This document shows, piece by piece, positions 6,640 through 14,234 of a stretch of 14,247 bases of DNA. Both the position numbers and the translations under genes were made by a program. Source of the stretch: Planctomycetota bacterium (GTDB lineage Bacteria > Planctomycetota > Phycisphaerae > WQYP01); NCBI GenBank assembly GCA_021799715.1, contig JAJYZY010000062.1, positions 1 to 14,247 on the forward strand, given 5' to 3'. The notes under the pieces are model-generated. The model worked only from the letters and a program-made list of their open reading frames with translations, was not told the origin of the DNA and searched no databases. Every line of letters starts with the position of its first letter. The stretch's first letter is position 1.

Positions 6640-6886
6640 TGTTGAGCGAGATAGTCCGCTGCGCCTCCGGGTGTCACCCGAGCCAGTTCGCTCAATACGG
6701 CGAACCATATCAGCCGGTCAGGATGCAACGTTTAGATTCGTAAAGAATCTGAAAAATGGTCAGGCGCGAAGAAGAAGTTTTGAAGTTTGGAACGGCATGT
6801 ATGCGTTTCCAAAAGGTTATTTGTGCCAACTATAGGAATTTGTCTTTATTGTTTTTATAGCACTCTTTTTTTTGGAGGATGTGTCC
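6640..6886 (+). promoter_or_regulatory. long structured 5' leader of the prepilin-like gene
   Basis: Several hairpins can be drawn. The first is an outer stem TTGAGCGA (6642-6649) with TCGCTCAA (6688-6695), enclosing a hairpin whose core is CGGG (6668-6671) and CCCG (6677-6680). The second is AGATTC-GTAAA-GAATCT (6734-6750), extendable to nine pairs with one wobble. The third is an imperfect hairpin at 6789-6810 centred on GCATGTATGC. GGTCAGG occurs twice (around 6716 and 6758). The leader ends in T8 (6866-6873) directly abutting the GGAGG ribosome site. I do not recognise a known riboswitch class. The structure could control stability or translation; that is inference. Confidence 0.5.
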
Positions 6887-7942
6887 ATGCTATCCCAACA
6901 TTCCCATCGTCCGGTACCACGACGATTCAGCAAGGGTTTTACCCTTATTGAATTGCTCGTGGTGATTTCCATTATCGCCCTGCTGATCGCCATTCTTCTT
7001 CCCGCGTTGGCGCGAGCTAAGGAATTGGCCAATCGGGCGGTCTGCTCGGCCAATGTGCGCAGTCTGGTTCAGTCCATGGTGATTTACGCGCAGAGTAATA
7101 AGGCGGTATTTCCAACTACGCCGGGTAATACCGCCGGAACGTTTTACAATGCCCCCACTGGTGTGACTGGTGCAAGCGTGAACAATAGTGGGCCGTCCAT
7201 GATGCAGCTATATTATACTTCGAATGCGATTGGCAATCCTCCCGGATCAAGCGCTGTAGCCTGCCCCATGCAGTGCATGTGGTTGCTGGTGCTGAATGGC
7301 CAGATGACGACGAAGAGTTTCATCTGTCCATCCAGTCCTTATTCAATTGGGCCGTCATTGGAATATACCGGCAGTACGGCTGCGGATAGCGCCATGTATA
7401 CCTGCTTCAGCTACATGTCGCCGGGACAGACCAACCCGAACCCGGACGGCGAGGGTGAAAGCTACTCCATCGCTTATCCGTGGCAGGCAAATGGCCAGCC
7501 CGGAGCATGGTGGACGACGCGGGCTGGCTCCGATGTGCCTCTCGCGTGTGATATTGCCCCTGTCCCGGAGGGCGGCAACGGTGCGGGAACCAATATCCAA
7601 CGTATCACAAATATTCTCCCCAGCGCCAACACCTATGGAAATTACATCTATAATTCCGGCAACCATAACGGCGATGGCCAGAATGTCGGATTCGGCGATG
7701 GCCACGTATCTTGGGAAGTCAACCCCTATGTCGGCCAGAACAACGACAATATTTTCTGTTATGACAGCGCTGCCGATCTCGGTCAGGATGGCTTGACATT
7801 CCAGGCCCAGGAACTGACCGGATATGGCGGAAGCCACGATGGGCCGTATCAGTTGGCTGGTACGAATCCGAATTCGCCGCCTTATGACATCTGCATGGTG
7901 CCTCGCTTGGAGTTTTCCAAAGGTGGCCCGCCGAAGTGGTAA
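6887..7942 (+). CDS. prepilin-type N-terminal methylation-domain protein with H-X9-DG-like motif
   Basis: A 351-residue protein. A basic leader (residues 1-17, with RR at 12-13) ends in the type IV prepilin peptidase site G17|F18-T-L-I-E22. The hydrophobic helix GFTLIELLVVISIIALL then runs to about residue 38, so it should be an inner-membrane pseudopilin-like protein with an exported C-terminal domain. Near the C-terminus, H260 to D271-G272 (NVGFGDGHVSW) is the planctomycete 'H-X9-DG' type motif, here with ten intervening residues. The body is rich in Gly, Asn, Ser and Tyr and contains several cysteines. The ATG at 6887 is preferred over the in-frame TTG at 6872 because GGAGG (6874-6878) lies eight bases before it. 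It is the first gene on the plus strand, just ahead of the secreted pectinases. The family is abundant and its function is unproven; a surface or secretion role near the substrate is inferred. Confidence 0.88.
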   Translation: MLSQHSHRPVPRRFSKGFTLIELLVVISIIALLIAILLPALARAKELANRAVCSANVRSLVQSMVIYAQSNKAVFPTTPGNTAGTFYNAPTGVTGASVNNSGPSMMQLYYTSNAIGNPPGSSAVACPMQCMWLLVLNGQMTTKSFICPSSPYSIGPSLEYTGSTAADSAMYTCFSYMSPGQTNPNPDGEGESYSIAYPWQANGQPGAWWTTRAGSDVPLACDIAPVPEGGNGAGTNIQRITNILPSANTYGNYIYNSGNHNGDGQNVGFGDGHVSWEVNPYVGQNNDNIFCYDSAADLGQDGLTFQAQELTGYGGSHDGPYQLAGTNPNSPPYDICMVPRLEFSKGGPPKW

Positions 7943-7984
7943 TGGGGTGTAGTTTTGTTCGCTCCTGCAATGGGAAGTTTCGGT

Positions 7985-8018
7985 GGAGAATGGCGGTAAA
8001 GTTCGCCGCCATTGCTCC
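7985..8018 (+). terminator. terminator-like hairpin after the prepilin-like gene
   Basis: GGAG-AATGGCGG (7985-7996) pairs with CCGCCATT-G-CTCC (8006-8018). This makes twelve base pairs with one bulged G and a 9-nt loop, 42 bp after the stop codon. It is followed by CTTCTTCTC rather than a clean T run, so it may be an imperfect intrinsic terminator or an mRNA-stabilising hairpin. The rest of the gap to 8235 holds no gene that I can support. Confidence 0.5.
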
Positions 8019-8207
8019 CTTCTTCTCAATCGGCCTGGAATCTGTGCATGGTAAATTCTGGATTTCGTATCGCCATCCGGGGACAGCGTGCGACAGGCTT
8101 CTACCTCGGTGTGGTGCACAGCTCGTTGAGTTGGATTTGCACGCGCTCGACGCTTGAGGAAATCTAAATTGTGCGGTTTCGTCGGACGTCCATTGGCTGC
8201 AAGGTAT

Positions 8208-8221
8208 TGTAAACACTTAAA
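8208..8221. promoter_or_regulatory. LacI-family-like operator candidate upstream of the first pectinesterase
   Basis: TGTAAACACTTAAA matches 12 of 14 positions of the degenerate TGWAANCGNTNWCA pattern bound by many LacI-family regulators. It is 14 bp upstream of the ATG at 8236. The central CG, usually important, is CA here, and no clear promoter hexamers lie at the right distance upstream. Confidence 0.25.
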
Positions 8222-8235
8222 CACGGGAAAGGTTC

Positions 8236-9276
8236 ATGCCCTTGCTATTTCCAGATTCATTTCGTGCCGCTGGTGCCAGGATAGTTTTTCTATTGGCCCT
8301 GTTGGCGCTACCAAGTTTTGCTGCGGCGCAAACATTGATCGTCTCACCGGATAAATCCCATGGTCAATTCACGACCGTTATGGCGGCGATTGATTCCATC
8401 CCGCGGCACAGCAAAGCGCCGGTGACCATTCTCATCCGTCCCGGCATATATCATGAACATATTGTCATCCCTGAAAATGAACCACCCATTACATTATTGG
8501 GCGAAAACCCCAACAATACAATTTTGGTATATTCATTAATTGCATACGACAAAGGCCCCAATGGCAAAGCCATCGGCACCTTCAGCACCCAAAGCACCTG
8601 GGTGCGGGACAACCATTTCTCGGCCGCCAACATCACCTTTGCCAACGATGCCGGCATCAGCGGCAACGGCTACGATGGACAGGCGCTGGCCATTCGCGTT
8701 GATGGTGATCAATGCGTTTTTTACAATTGCCATTTCTTGGGCTGGCAGGACACGATTTTACTGAATCAGAATCGGCAATATTTTGATCATTGCCATATTG
8801 ATGGCGCGGTGGATTTCATTTTTGGCAACGCCACCGCCTTTTTCCACAACTGCAAAATCGATTGTTTAGGCTACGGTTGCATTACCGCGCCGCGCACGCC
8901 GCAATCCAGCGCATACGGTTTTGTTTTTTCCCATTGCAGGATTGTCGCCTACACCAAACCGGGTGACACCTGGCTGGGACGGTCATGGGGGCCGTATGCG
9001 GCGTCCACATTTATGGATTGCCACCTGCCGAAATCACTCAATGCCGCCGGATGGATGCACTGGATGGATAAGAAAAATCCGGAAACCGCTCGGTTCGCGG
9101 AATTTGGAAACACCGGGCCGGGGGCCGGACAGCGGCCTGCATGGATTAAAGAACTTACCAAGGCGCAAGCTCGTAAGATTACCGTGTCGCGTGTATTGGG
9201 CGGATCGGATCATTGGAAGCCGGAGGCAGAAGTTAAAGTGCTGCGGCGGCTCATGCGTTCAATTAAAAAGCCATGA
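8236..9276 (+). CDS. secreted pectin methylesterase (pectinesterase, CE8)
   Basis: A 346-residue protein that hydrolyses the methyl esters of homogalacturonan, releasing methanol and making the chain accessible to polygalacturonases. A Sec signal peptide is clear: R15, hydrophobic core about 16-28, likely cleavage after AAA31. The right-handed beta-helix family motifs are complete: Q149, Q171 and D172 in GWQDT, D193 in GAVDFIFG, and R249 and W251 in LGRSWGPY. Length is normal for a single-domain CE8. The ORF ends in a basic tail (LRRLMRSIKKP). An AAAGG lies just before the ATG. It precedes, and is a close paralogue of, the CE8 half of the next gene, sharing for example NTI-x-x-YSLIAYDKGP. The 144-bp gap after it contains a small hairpin (9372-9390) but no clear terminator. 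Confidence 0.95.
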   Translation: MPLLFPDSFRAAGARIVFLLALLALPSFAAAQTLIVSPDKSHGQFTTVMAAIDSIPRHSKAPVTILIRPGIYHEHIVIPENEPPITLLGENPNNTILVYSLIAYDKGPNGKAIGTFSTQSTWVRDNHFSAANITFANDAGISGNGYDGQALAIRVDGDQCVFYNCHFLGWQDTILLNQNRQYFDHCHIDGAVDFIFGNATAFFHNCKIDCLGYGCITAPRTPQSSAYGFVFSHCRIVAYTKPGDTWLGRSWGPYAASTFMDCHLPKSLNAAGWMHWMDKKNPETARFAEFGNTGPGAGQRPAWIKELTKAQARKITVSRVLGGSDHWKPEAEVKVLRRLMRSIKKP

Positions 9277-9409
9277 GCCATCATGAATTGGAATTGGGGT
9301 AAGCTTGGCGGCTAAACGGAATTCCCCCGGATTGCTTATGTTGTGACAGCAACGTTGTGATTCATTGTTGCTACCTTCCAGCCGGAAGTAGAACCCTGGA
9401 AAACAAATT

Positions 9410-9413
9410 GGAG
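9410..9413 (+). promoter_or_regulatory. ribosome binding site supporting a TTG start
   Basis: GGAG lies seven bases before the TTG at 9421, at optimal spacing. The first in-frame ATG is at 9442, where the only AGGA is closer than usual. The TTG start also gives the signal peptide its lysine (K7). Confidence 0.55.
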
Positions 9414-9420
9414 AATATCA

Positions 9421-11709
9421 TTGTTTAATTCCGCAGGAAAAATGTTGCTGCCAATCATTGCCGTGGTTTCACTAATGATCGGAGGATTGCCCGCAGCCAG
9501 GGCCGCTGCCGCTGCAACACATGTGCTGGTGGTGGCGCCCAATATTCCCGGTGATATTGGCACGATTCAATCGGCAATTGATTCCATCAAGGCCGGCAGT
9601 AAAACCCCGGTTACCATTCTCATTCATCCTGGCATTTATCATGAGCGCATCAGTATTCCCGCGAATTTGCCGCCGGTGACACTGGTGGGAGAAAATCCGA
9701 CCAATACGATTATTGAATATTCCCTGATTGCCTATGACAAAGGCCCCGATGGAAAGCCGTTGGGCATGTGGAAAACGGCAACAGCATGGGTGAGGGAGAA
9801 TAATTTGTCCGCCATCAATATCACGTTTGCCAATGATGGCGGACAAGGCGGCGCGGGCTATACGCGAATGAATGGACAGGCTCTGGCGATGCGTCTGGAT
9901 GGTACCGATGACGCTTTTTACAACTGCCATTTCACGAGCTGGCAGGATACGCTGCTGATCAATGCCGGGCGCGACTACTTTGAAAATTGCACCGTCACCG
10001 GCACCACCGATTACATCTTTGGCGCGGGAACCGCTTATTTTAATCGGTGTCTGATTCATTCGCTTGGTCGCGGCTACATTACCGCCGCCAAAACACCCAA
10101 GCCTCAACGCTTTGGTTTTGTATTTAATCGGTGTCGGATTGTCACCAGTACGGCTCCGGATCGGGTGTTTCTCGGTCGCCCGTGGGGACTTTATGCCGAT
10201 GTGATCTTCAAGCATAGCTGGATGAGCAATGGCATTAATCCGCGTGGATGGATTGTCTGGGATGGAAATAAACAGGATGTAAAGACCACGCGATTTGCAG
10301 AATTTGCAAATTCCGGCCCCGGATCTATGCCGCAGGCGCGCATTAACTGGTTGCGACCCATCTCCGCCGCGGCCGCAAATAAGCTCACGCCGCGCGAAGT
10401 GCTGGGGGGCAAGAATCGTTGGAATCCGGAGCGTGTTGTACAGTTGCACCTGATTCCAACATTCCTGACGCATTTTCCGCCGCGCTTTCCCAATAAACAA
10501 TTCAACATCACCACATTTGGTGCCGTAGGTAACGGCACAACCATCAACACCAGGGCAATCCAACATGCCATCAACACCTGTGCAATGGCCGGCGGAGGAG
10601 AAGTGTTGATTCCGCGGGGTAAATTCCTTACCGGCCCGATCACCCTGACCAGCAATATGAATCTGCACCTCGCACGTGGTGCCGTGCTGTTGATGAGCAA
10701 TAGATTCTCCAGTTACCCCATTGCGCATCATCGCTATCAGAATTGCATTACGGCAATTCATTGCGACAACATCGCCATTACCGGCCGCGGTATCATCAAC
10801 GGTCAGGGAATGCCATGGTGGAATGTCTACAAAAAATCGAAACCCGGCGGAGCTCCCTCACTGGCGGCGGATAAATTGCCGCACCGCCCCTATCTGGTAC
10901 TTCTGGTTCATTGCCGCCATGTGCTGGTGAAGAATGTGACACTGTTGAATTCACCCATGTGCAACCTGGTCACCGGCGCATGCGATGACGTGGTGGTGAA
11001 AAACGTCACGGTCAAAGCTCCCGTTCATTCACCAAATACCGATGGCATGGATCCTTCCGGCCGCAATTATCTCATCGAAAATTGCACCTTTGACGAAGGC
11101 GATGATTGCATCGCCATCAAAGCGGGCGGCGGGCCGCATTTGCTGCATCCAGAAAGCGAAAACTATCTGGTCGAACATTGTCATTTCTTTCATGGCCACG
11201 GTATGAGCGTGGGCAGTGGAACAGGCGGCGGCTTAACCAATTTGACTGTGCGGAATTGTACGTTTGACGGCACCCAGGCGGGAATCCGTCTGAAGGCCGA
11301 TATACATAACGGCGGACTGGTTGATGATCTGTGGTACAGCAACCTGACCATGAAGAATGTGGATATCCCCATTCTGATCAGCAGCTATTACAACAATACA
11401 TCCCCGTGGGCCTATTCCATTCCGCAACGCGCCTTAAATGGGAAGGTTTTGCCGGTTATTGCCAATACGCCGCGCTGGCGACATATATACATTGATCATC
11501 TGTTCGCCACCGGTGCCGCAACGGCGGCATTTATTGTCGGCCGGCCGGAAATGCCGATTACCGATTTGTTTCTGCGGAATGTAAAGATTTCCGCCCGGGC
11601 GGGAATGCACGTTGTCAATGCGGATATCAACATGGATAATTGCAAAATTAAAGCTAAAAGACCGCCGGAAATTATGGCACATAACGCCAAAATCGTAGCC
11701 CACCCTTAA
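9421..11709 (+). CDS. bifunctional secreted pectin methylesterase-polygalacturonase (CE8-GH28 fusion)
   Basis: A 762-residue two-domain enzyme. A signal peptide (residues 1 to about 30, core LLPIIAVVSLMIGGL, AxA site near ARAAA) is followed by a complete CE8 domain (about 34-340). That domain has Q153, Q175 and D176 (SWQDT), D197 (TTDYIFG) and R253 and W255 (LGRPWGLY). A short linker (about 341-358, FPPRFPNKQ) leads to a GH28 domain (about 360-762), beginning FNITTFGAVGNG. It carries all four GH28 motifs: NTD (539-541), GDD (560-562), HGHG (591-594) and RLK (623-625). One polypeptide could thus demethylate pectin and hydrolyse the alpha-1,4-galacturonosyl bonds exposed. The reading frame is continuous with no frameshift. 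The start is TTG 9421; ATG 9442 is the alternative. Each half has a stand-alone paralogue next door. Confidence 0.93.
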   Translation: MFNSAGKMLLPIIAVVSLMIGGLPAARAAAAATHVLVVAPNIPGDIGTIQSAIDSIKAGSKTPVTILIHPGIYHERISIPANLPPVTLVGENPTNTIIEYSLIAYDKGPDGKPLGMWKTATAWVRENNLSAINITFANDGGQGGAGYTRMNGQALAMRLDGTDDAFYNCHFTSWQDTLLINAGRDYFENCTVTGTTDYIFGAGTAYFNRCLIHSLGRGYITAAKTPKPQRFGFVFNRCRIVTSTAPDRVFLGRPWGLYADVIFKHSWMSNGINPRGWIVWDGNKQDVKTTRFAEFANSGPGSMPQARINWLRPISAAAANKLTPREVLGGKNRWNPERVVQLHLIPTFLTHFPPRFPNKQFNITTFGAVGNGTTINTRAIQHAINTCAMAGGGEVLIPRGKFLTGPITLTSNMNLHLARGAVLLMSNRFSSYPIAHHRYQNCITAIHCDNIAITGRGIINGQGMPWWNVYKKSKPGGAPSLAADKLPHRPYLVLLVHCRHVLVKNVTLLNSPMCNLVTGACDDVVVKNVTVKAPVHSPNTDGMDPSGRNYLIENCTFDEGDDCIAIKAGGGPHLLHPESENYLVEHCHFFHGHGMSVGSGTGGGLTNLTVRNCTFDGTQAGIRLKADIHNGGLVDDLWYSNLTMKNVDIPILISSYYNNTSPWAYSIPQRALNGKVLPVIANTPRWRHIYIDHLFATGAATAAFIVGRPEMPITDLFLRNVKISARAGMHVVNADINMDNCKIKAKRPPEIMAHNAKIVAHP

Positions 11710-11722
11710 CGGAGTGATAACA

Positions 11723-13117
11723 ATGCCCAACGTAAGTGTAAGATCGGTTCTTCTGGCTGCTGGTGTATCGCTGGCCGCAACAATCACGATGAATGTCGCG
11801 CAAGCCGCCCAACCAGCTTGGGTAAATACGCTGATCGCCAAAATTCATCACATGGTGAAAGTGGATCAGCCGCGTATTCCGCATCGCACGTTCAACATCA
11901 AGGCCTTCGGCGCGGTGGGCAATGCCACGACCATGAACACCGCGGCCATTGAAAAAACCATTCAAGCCTGCGAGAAAGCCGGGGGCGGCGAAGTGCTTGT
12001 CCCTGCCGGCACGTATCTTACCGGTCCACTGGTACTGGGCAGCAACATGAATTTTCATCTCGCCAGCGGCGCGGAAATTCTTATGGCCGCCAATCCGAAA
12101 TATTATCTGCCGTCCGCCGGAAACCAGCGCAATATTGAACATCCTGGATATCGCAATTGTATTGTCGCCGTGCACGCGCACGATATTGCCATCACCGGCC
12201 GCGGAATTATTGACGGCCAGGGGCAGGCGTGGTGGCCGCGTTATCGCAAACAGCCCGGACATAAACATCCGCCAAAACTGCCGCATCGTCCGTTTATGGT
12301 GGTGCTTGAAAATTGCACCCGGGTATTGGTGCGGAATGTGCATCTTGAAAATTCGCCCATGTTCCATCTGGTTCCCAACCAGTGCCGGGATGTCATCATT
12401 GATCACGTCACCATCACCGCACCGATCAACACGCCCAATACGGATGCGTGCGATCCGGCGGGCTGGAATTATTACATTACGCATTGCACGTTTAATGAAG
12501 GTGATGATTGCATTGCCATTAAGGCCAGTGCCCGTAACGGCACGCCCGCCCATCCATCGTGTGAGAATTTTCTTATCACGCATTGCACGTTTGAGCACGG
12601 CCATGGCATGTCTGTCGGCGGTCAGACCAATGGCTGCTTAAAGTACGTGGTGGTTCGGGACTGCACCTTCGACCATACCCACCGTGGCGTGCGGCTCAAA
12701 GCCGGACCGGGTTATGGAGGCCTGTCGGAATATCTGTGGTATCAGAATCTGACCATGCGCAACGTTCGCCTGCCGATATTCATCAACAGTTTTTATCCGC
12801 GAAAACCCAAAACTCCCGCGCAGGTGCCCGCGTTGCGGACGCATCGTCATTTGCCCATTTGGAAGCATGTTTATTTTGAAAATATTACATCCGTGGATTC
12901 TCCGCACGCGGGTCGGATTTCCGCGCTGCCGGGATTGCCGGCGGACGACATTGTATTTTCCAATGTGCATATCCATGCGAATCGGGGCTTTACCATGCTC
13001 AATGCCCGTCATATCCGATTTATAAATTCCAGTATCACCGTCGCGCATGGCCCGGCGATTATCCCGTATAATGCAAAAGTTACGGGAATTAATCTCAAAA
13101 CCGGAAAGTCCAATTAG
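11723..13117 (+). CDS. secreted polygalacturonase / GH28 glycoside hydrolase
   Basis: A 464-residue single-domain GH28 enzyme expected to hydrolyse polygalacturonate or galacturonan oligosaccharides. The signal peptide has R7, a hydrophobic core about 8-22 and a likely cleavage near AQAA29. The parallel beta-helix domain begins FNIKAFGAVGN (57-67). It retains NTD (239-241), GDD (260-262), HGHG (292-295) and RLK (324-326). In the first motif NTDG is changed to NTDAC, a small deviation from the common NTDG. The frame is open back to a GTG at 11714, but GGAG (11711-11714) lies eight bases before the ATG at 11723, which I therefore prefer. It starts 13 bp after the fusion gene's stop, so the two are co-transcribed. 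It is a close paralogue of the fusion's GH28 half. Endo versus exo action, and a rhamnogalacturonan or xylogalacturonan preference, cannot be read from sequence. Confidence 0.93.
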   Translation: MPNVSVRSVLLAAGVSLAATITMNVAQAAQPAWVNTLIAKIHHMVKVDQPRIPHRTFNIKAFGAVGNATTMNTAAIEKTIQACEKAGGGEVLVPAGTYLTGPLVLGSNMNFHLASGAEILMAANPKYYLPSAGNQRNIEHPGYRNCIVAVHAHDIAITGRGIIDGQGQAWWPRYRKQPGHKHPPKLPHRPFMVVLENCTRVLVRNVHLENSPMFHLVPNQCRDVIIDHVTITAPINTPNTDACDPAGWNYYITHCTFNEGDDCIAIKASARNGTPAHPSCENFLITHCTFEHGHGMSVGGQTNGCLKYVVVRDCTFDHTHRGVRLKAGPGYGGLSEYLWYQNLTMRNVRLPIFINSFYPRKPKTPAQVPALRTHRHLPIWKHVYFENITSVDSPHAGRISALPGLPADDIVFSNVHIHANRGFTMLNARHIRFINSSITVAHGPAIIPYNAKVTGINLKTGKSN

Positions 13118-13259
13118 CGGAAGGGGCGTGGCTGCATGATCGCATAACGCCATCTGATGCGTTCACCGCCGATGCGGCAATCGGGGTATAAGACACAATT
13201 AATCCCCCGGTCCGTGAGCCGTAAGTAAAAGTGAAAGTGTTTTGTTAAGGAGAACTTTT
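13118..13259 (+). promoter_or_regulatory. 142-bp gap before the last pectinesterase
   Basis: It contains a small hairpin, CCGAT-GCGGCA-ATCGG (13169-13184), followed at once by TATAAG (13187-13192). The latter could be a -10 box, but no good -35 accompanies it at 17 bp. The strong ribosome site AAGGAG (13247-13252) lies seven bases before the ATG at 13260. Whether the last gene has its own promoter is uncertain. Confidence 0.3.
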
Positions 13260-14234
13260 ATGAACAACCGAATTGGAATGATGCTCATAGCCCTGGCCGT
13301 TGCACTTGGCGGATTGAACGTCCGCGCGGCCACCGTCAAAATCATTACCGTCTCGGTACATGGCAAGGCGGACTTTCACAGTGTGCAGGCGGCGATTGAT
13401 GCGGCTCCCACGCACAGTCGCCGGCCAATCATCATCAAGATAGCTCCCGGCACGTACAAAGAATTGGTCACCGTGCCATCCGATGATTCCAATATCATTC
13501 TTGACGGCCGCAATGCCGGGAAAACGATTATCACCTATAACCTCGGCGCCCGGGATAAAGGGAAAAATGGTAAAGAGATCGGCACGTTTCATACGCCGAC
13601 GGTAACGATTCTTGGCCGCAATATCACTGCGGAACATCTAACGTTTGTCAATTCATACGGCAAGGGCAGTCAGGCCGTGGCCGTGCGCACCGGTGACGGT
13701 CCGGTGATATTTCGCCATTGCCGATTTCTGGCGTGGCAAGATACACTTTATGTGCATAATGCGCGTGCGAAAATATATTTGTCGAAATGCCTCATCCAGG
13801 GTGCGGTCGATTTTATATTCGGAAAATCACGCGCCGTATTTAATCACTGCACCATTCGCTCCGTTGGTTCCGCTTGCCTCACCGCCCCGGCCACACCGAA
13901 AAATCAGCGCTTCGGGCTGGTGTTTCTGCATTGCAATATCACCGCTTCGAAGCATGTTGCGCGCGGCAGTGTCTATCTCGGTCGGCCCTGGAGAGCCTAC
14001 GGCAGCACGATCTATATTGATTGCCGCATGAGTTCAGATATTGCCCCGGTCGGCTGGTTGAATTGGCAGGGCACAAAATACTATAAAACCGCGCGATTTT
14101 CTGAATATCATTCCACCGGCCCCGGTGCCAATGCCAAAGCTCGGGTAAAATGGTCGCATCAGTTAACTAAAGCTCAGGCTGCTGAATATACCGTAAGAGC
14201 AATTCTGGGAAACGGTCCCTGGAATTCACACTGA
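13260..14234 (+). CDS. secreted pectin methylesterase (pectinesterase, CE8), divergent paralogue
   Basis: A 324-residue CE8 enzyme. The signal peptide has R4, a hydrophobic core 5-19 and a likely cleavage after VRAA24. Catalytic residues are complete: Q138 in GSQAVAV, Q160 and D161 in AWQDTLY, D184 in GAVDFIFG, and R242 and W244 in LGRPWRAY. The last motif (RPWRAY) and AWQDTLY are nearer the classical pectinesterase consensus than those of the two upstream CE8 domains, so substrate preference may differ. The protein ends ILGNGPWNSH with no extra domain, and the stop lies 13 bases before the window edge. The open frame extends to a TTG at 13242, but AAGGAG fixes the ATG at 13260. Confidence 0.95.
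   Translation: MNNRIGMMLIALAVALGGLNVRAATVKIITVSVHGKADFHSVQAAIDAAPTHSRRPIIIKIAPGTYKELVTVPSDDSNIILDGRNAGKTIITYNLGARDKGKNGKEIGTFHTPTVTILGRNITAEHLTFVNSYGKGSQAVAVRTGDGPVIFRHCRFLAWQDTLYVHNARAKIYLSKCLIQGAVDFIFGKSRAVFNHCTIRSVGSACLTAPATPKNQRFGLVFLHCNITASKHVARGSVYLGRPWRAYGSTIYIDCRMSSDIAPVGWLNWQGTKYYKTARFSEYHSTGPGANAKARVKWSHQLTKAQAAEYTVRAILGNGPWNSH

Noticed and set aside
6605..6835. 76-codon plus-strand frame in the leader
   Set aside because: It starts inside the -35 box of the promoter, lacks a ribosome site, and the leader is better explained as structured RNA.
7355..8224. 289-codon minus-strand frame across the end of the prepilin-like gene and the gap after it
   Set aside because: It overlaps the C-terminal H-X9-DG region and the terminator-like hairpin, and its translation is Arg/Ile-rich without a motif.
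9472..10761. Long open frame (429 codons) antisense to the CE8-GH28 fusion
   Set aside because: It is the shadow of a strongly supported enzyme gene. Its translation shows no recognisable family, and no ribosome site suits its start.
11672..12604. 310-codon antisense open frame opposite the stand-alone GH28
   Set aside because: The sense strand carries all GH28 motifs. The antisense translation has no domain pattern and is explained by codon bias on the sense strand.
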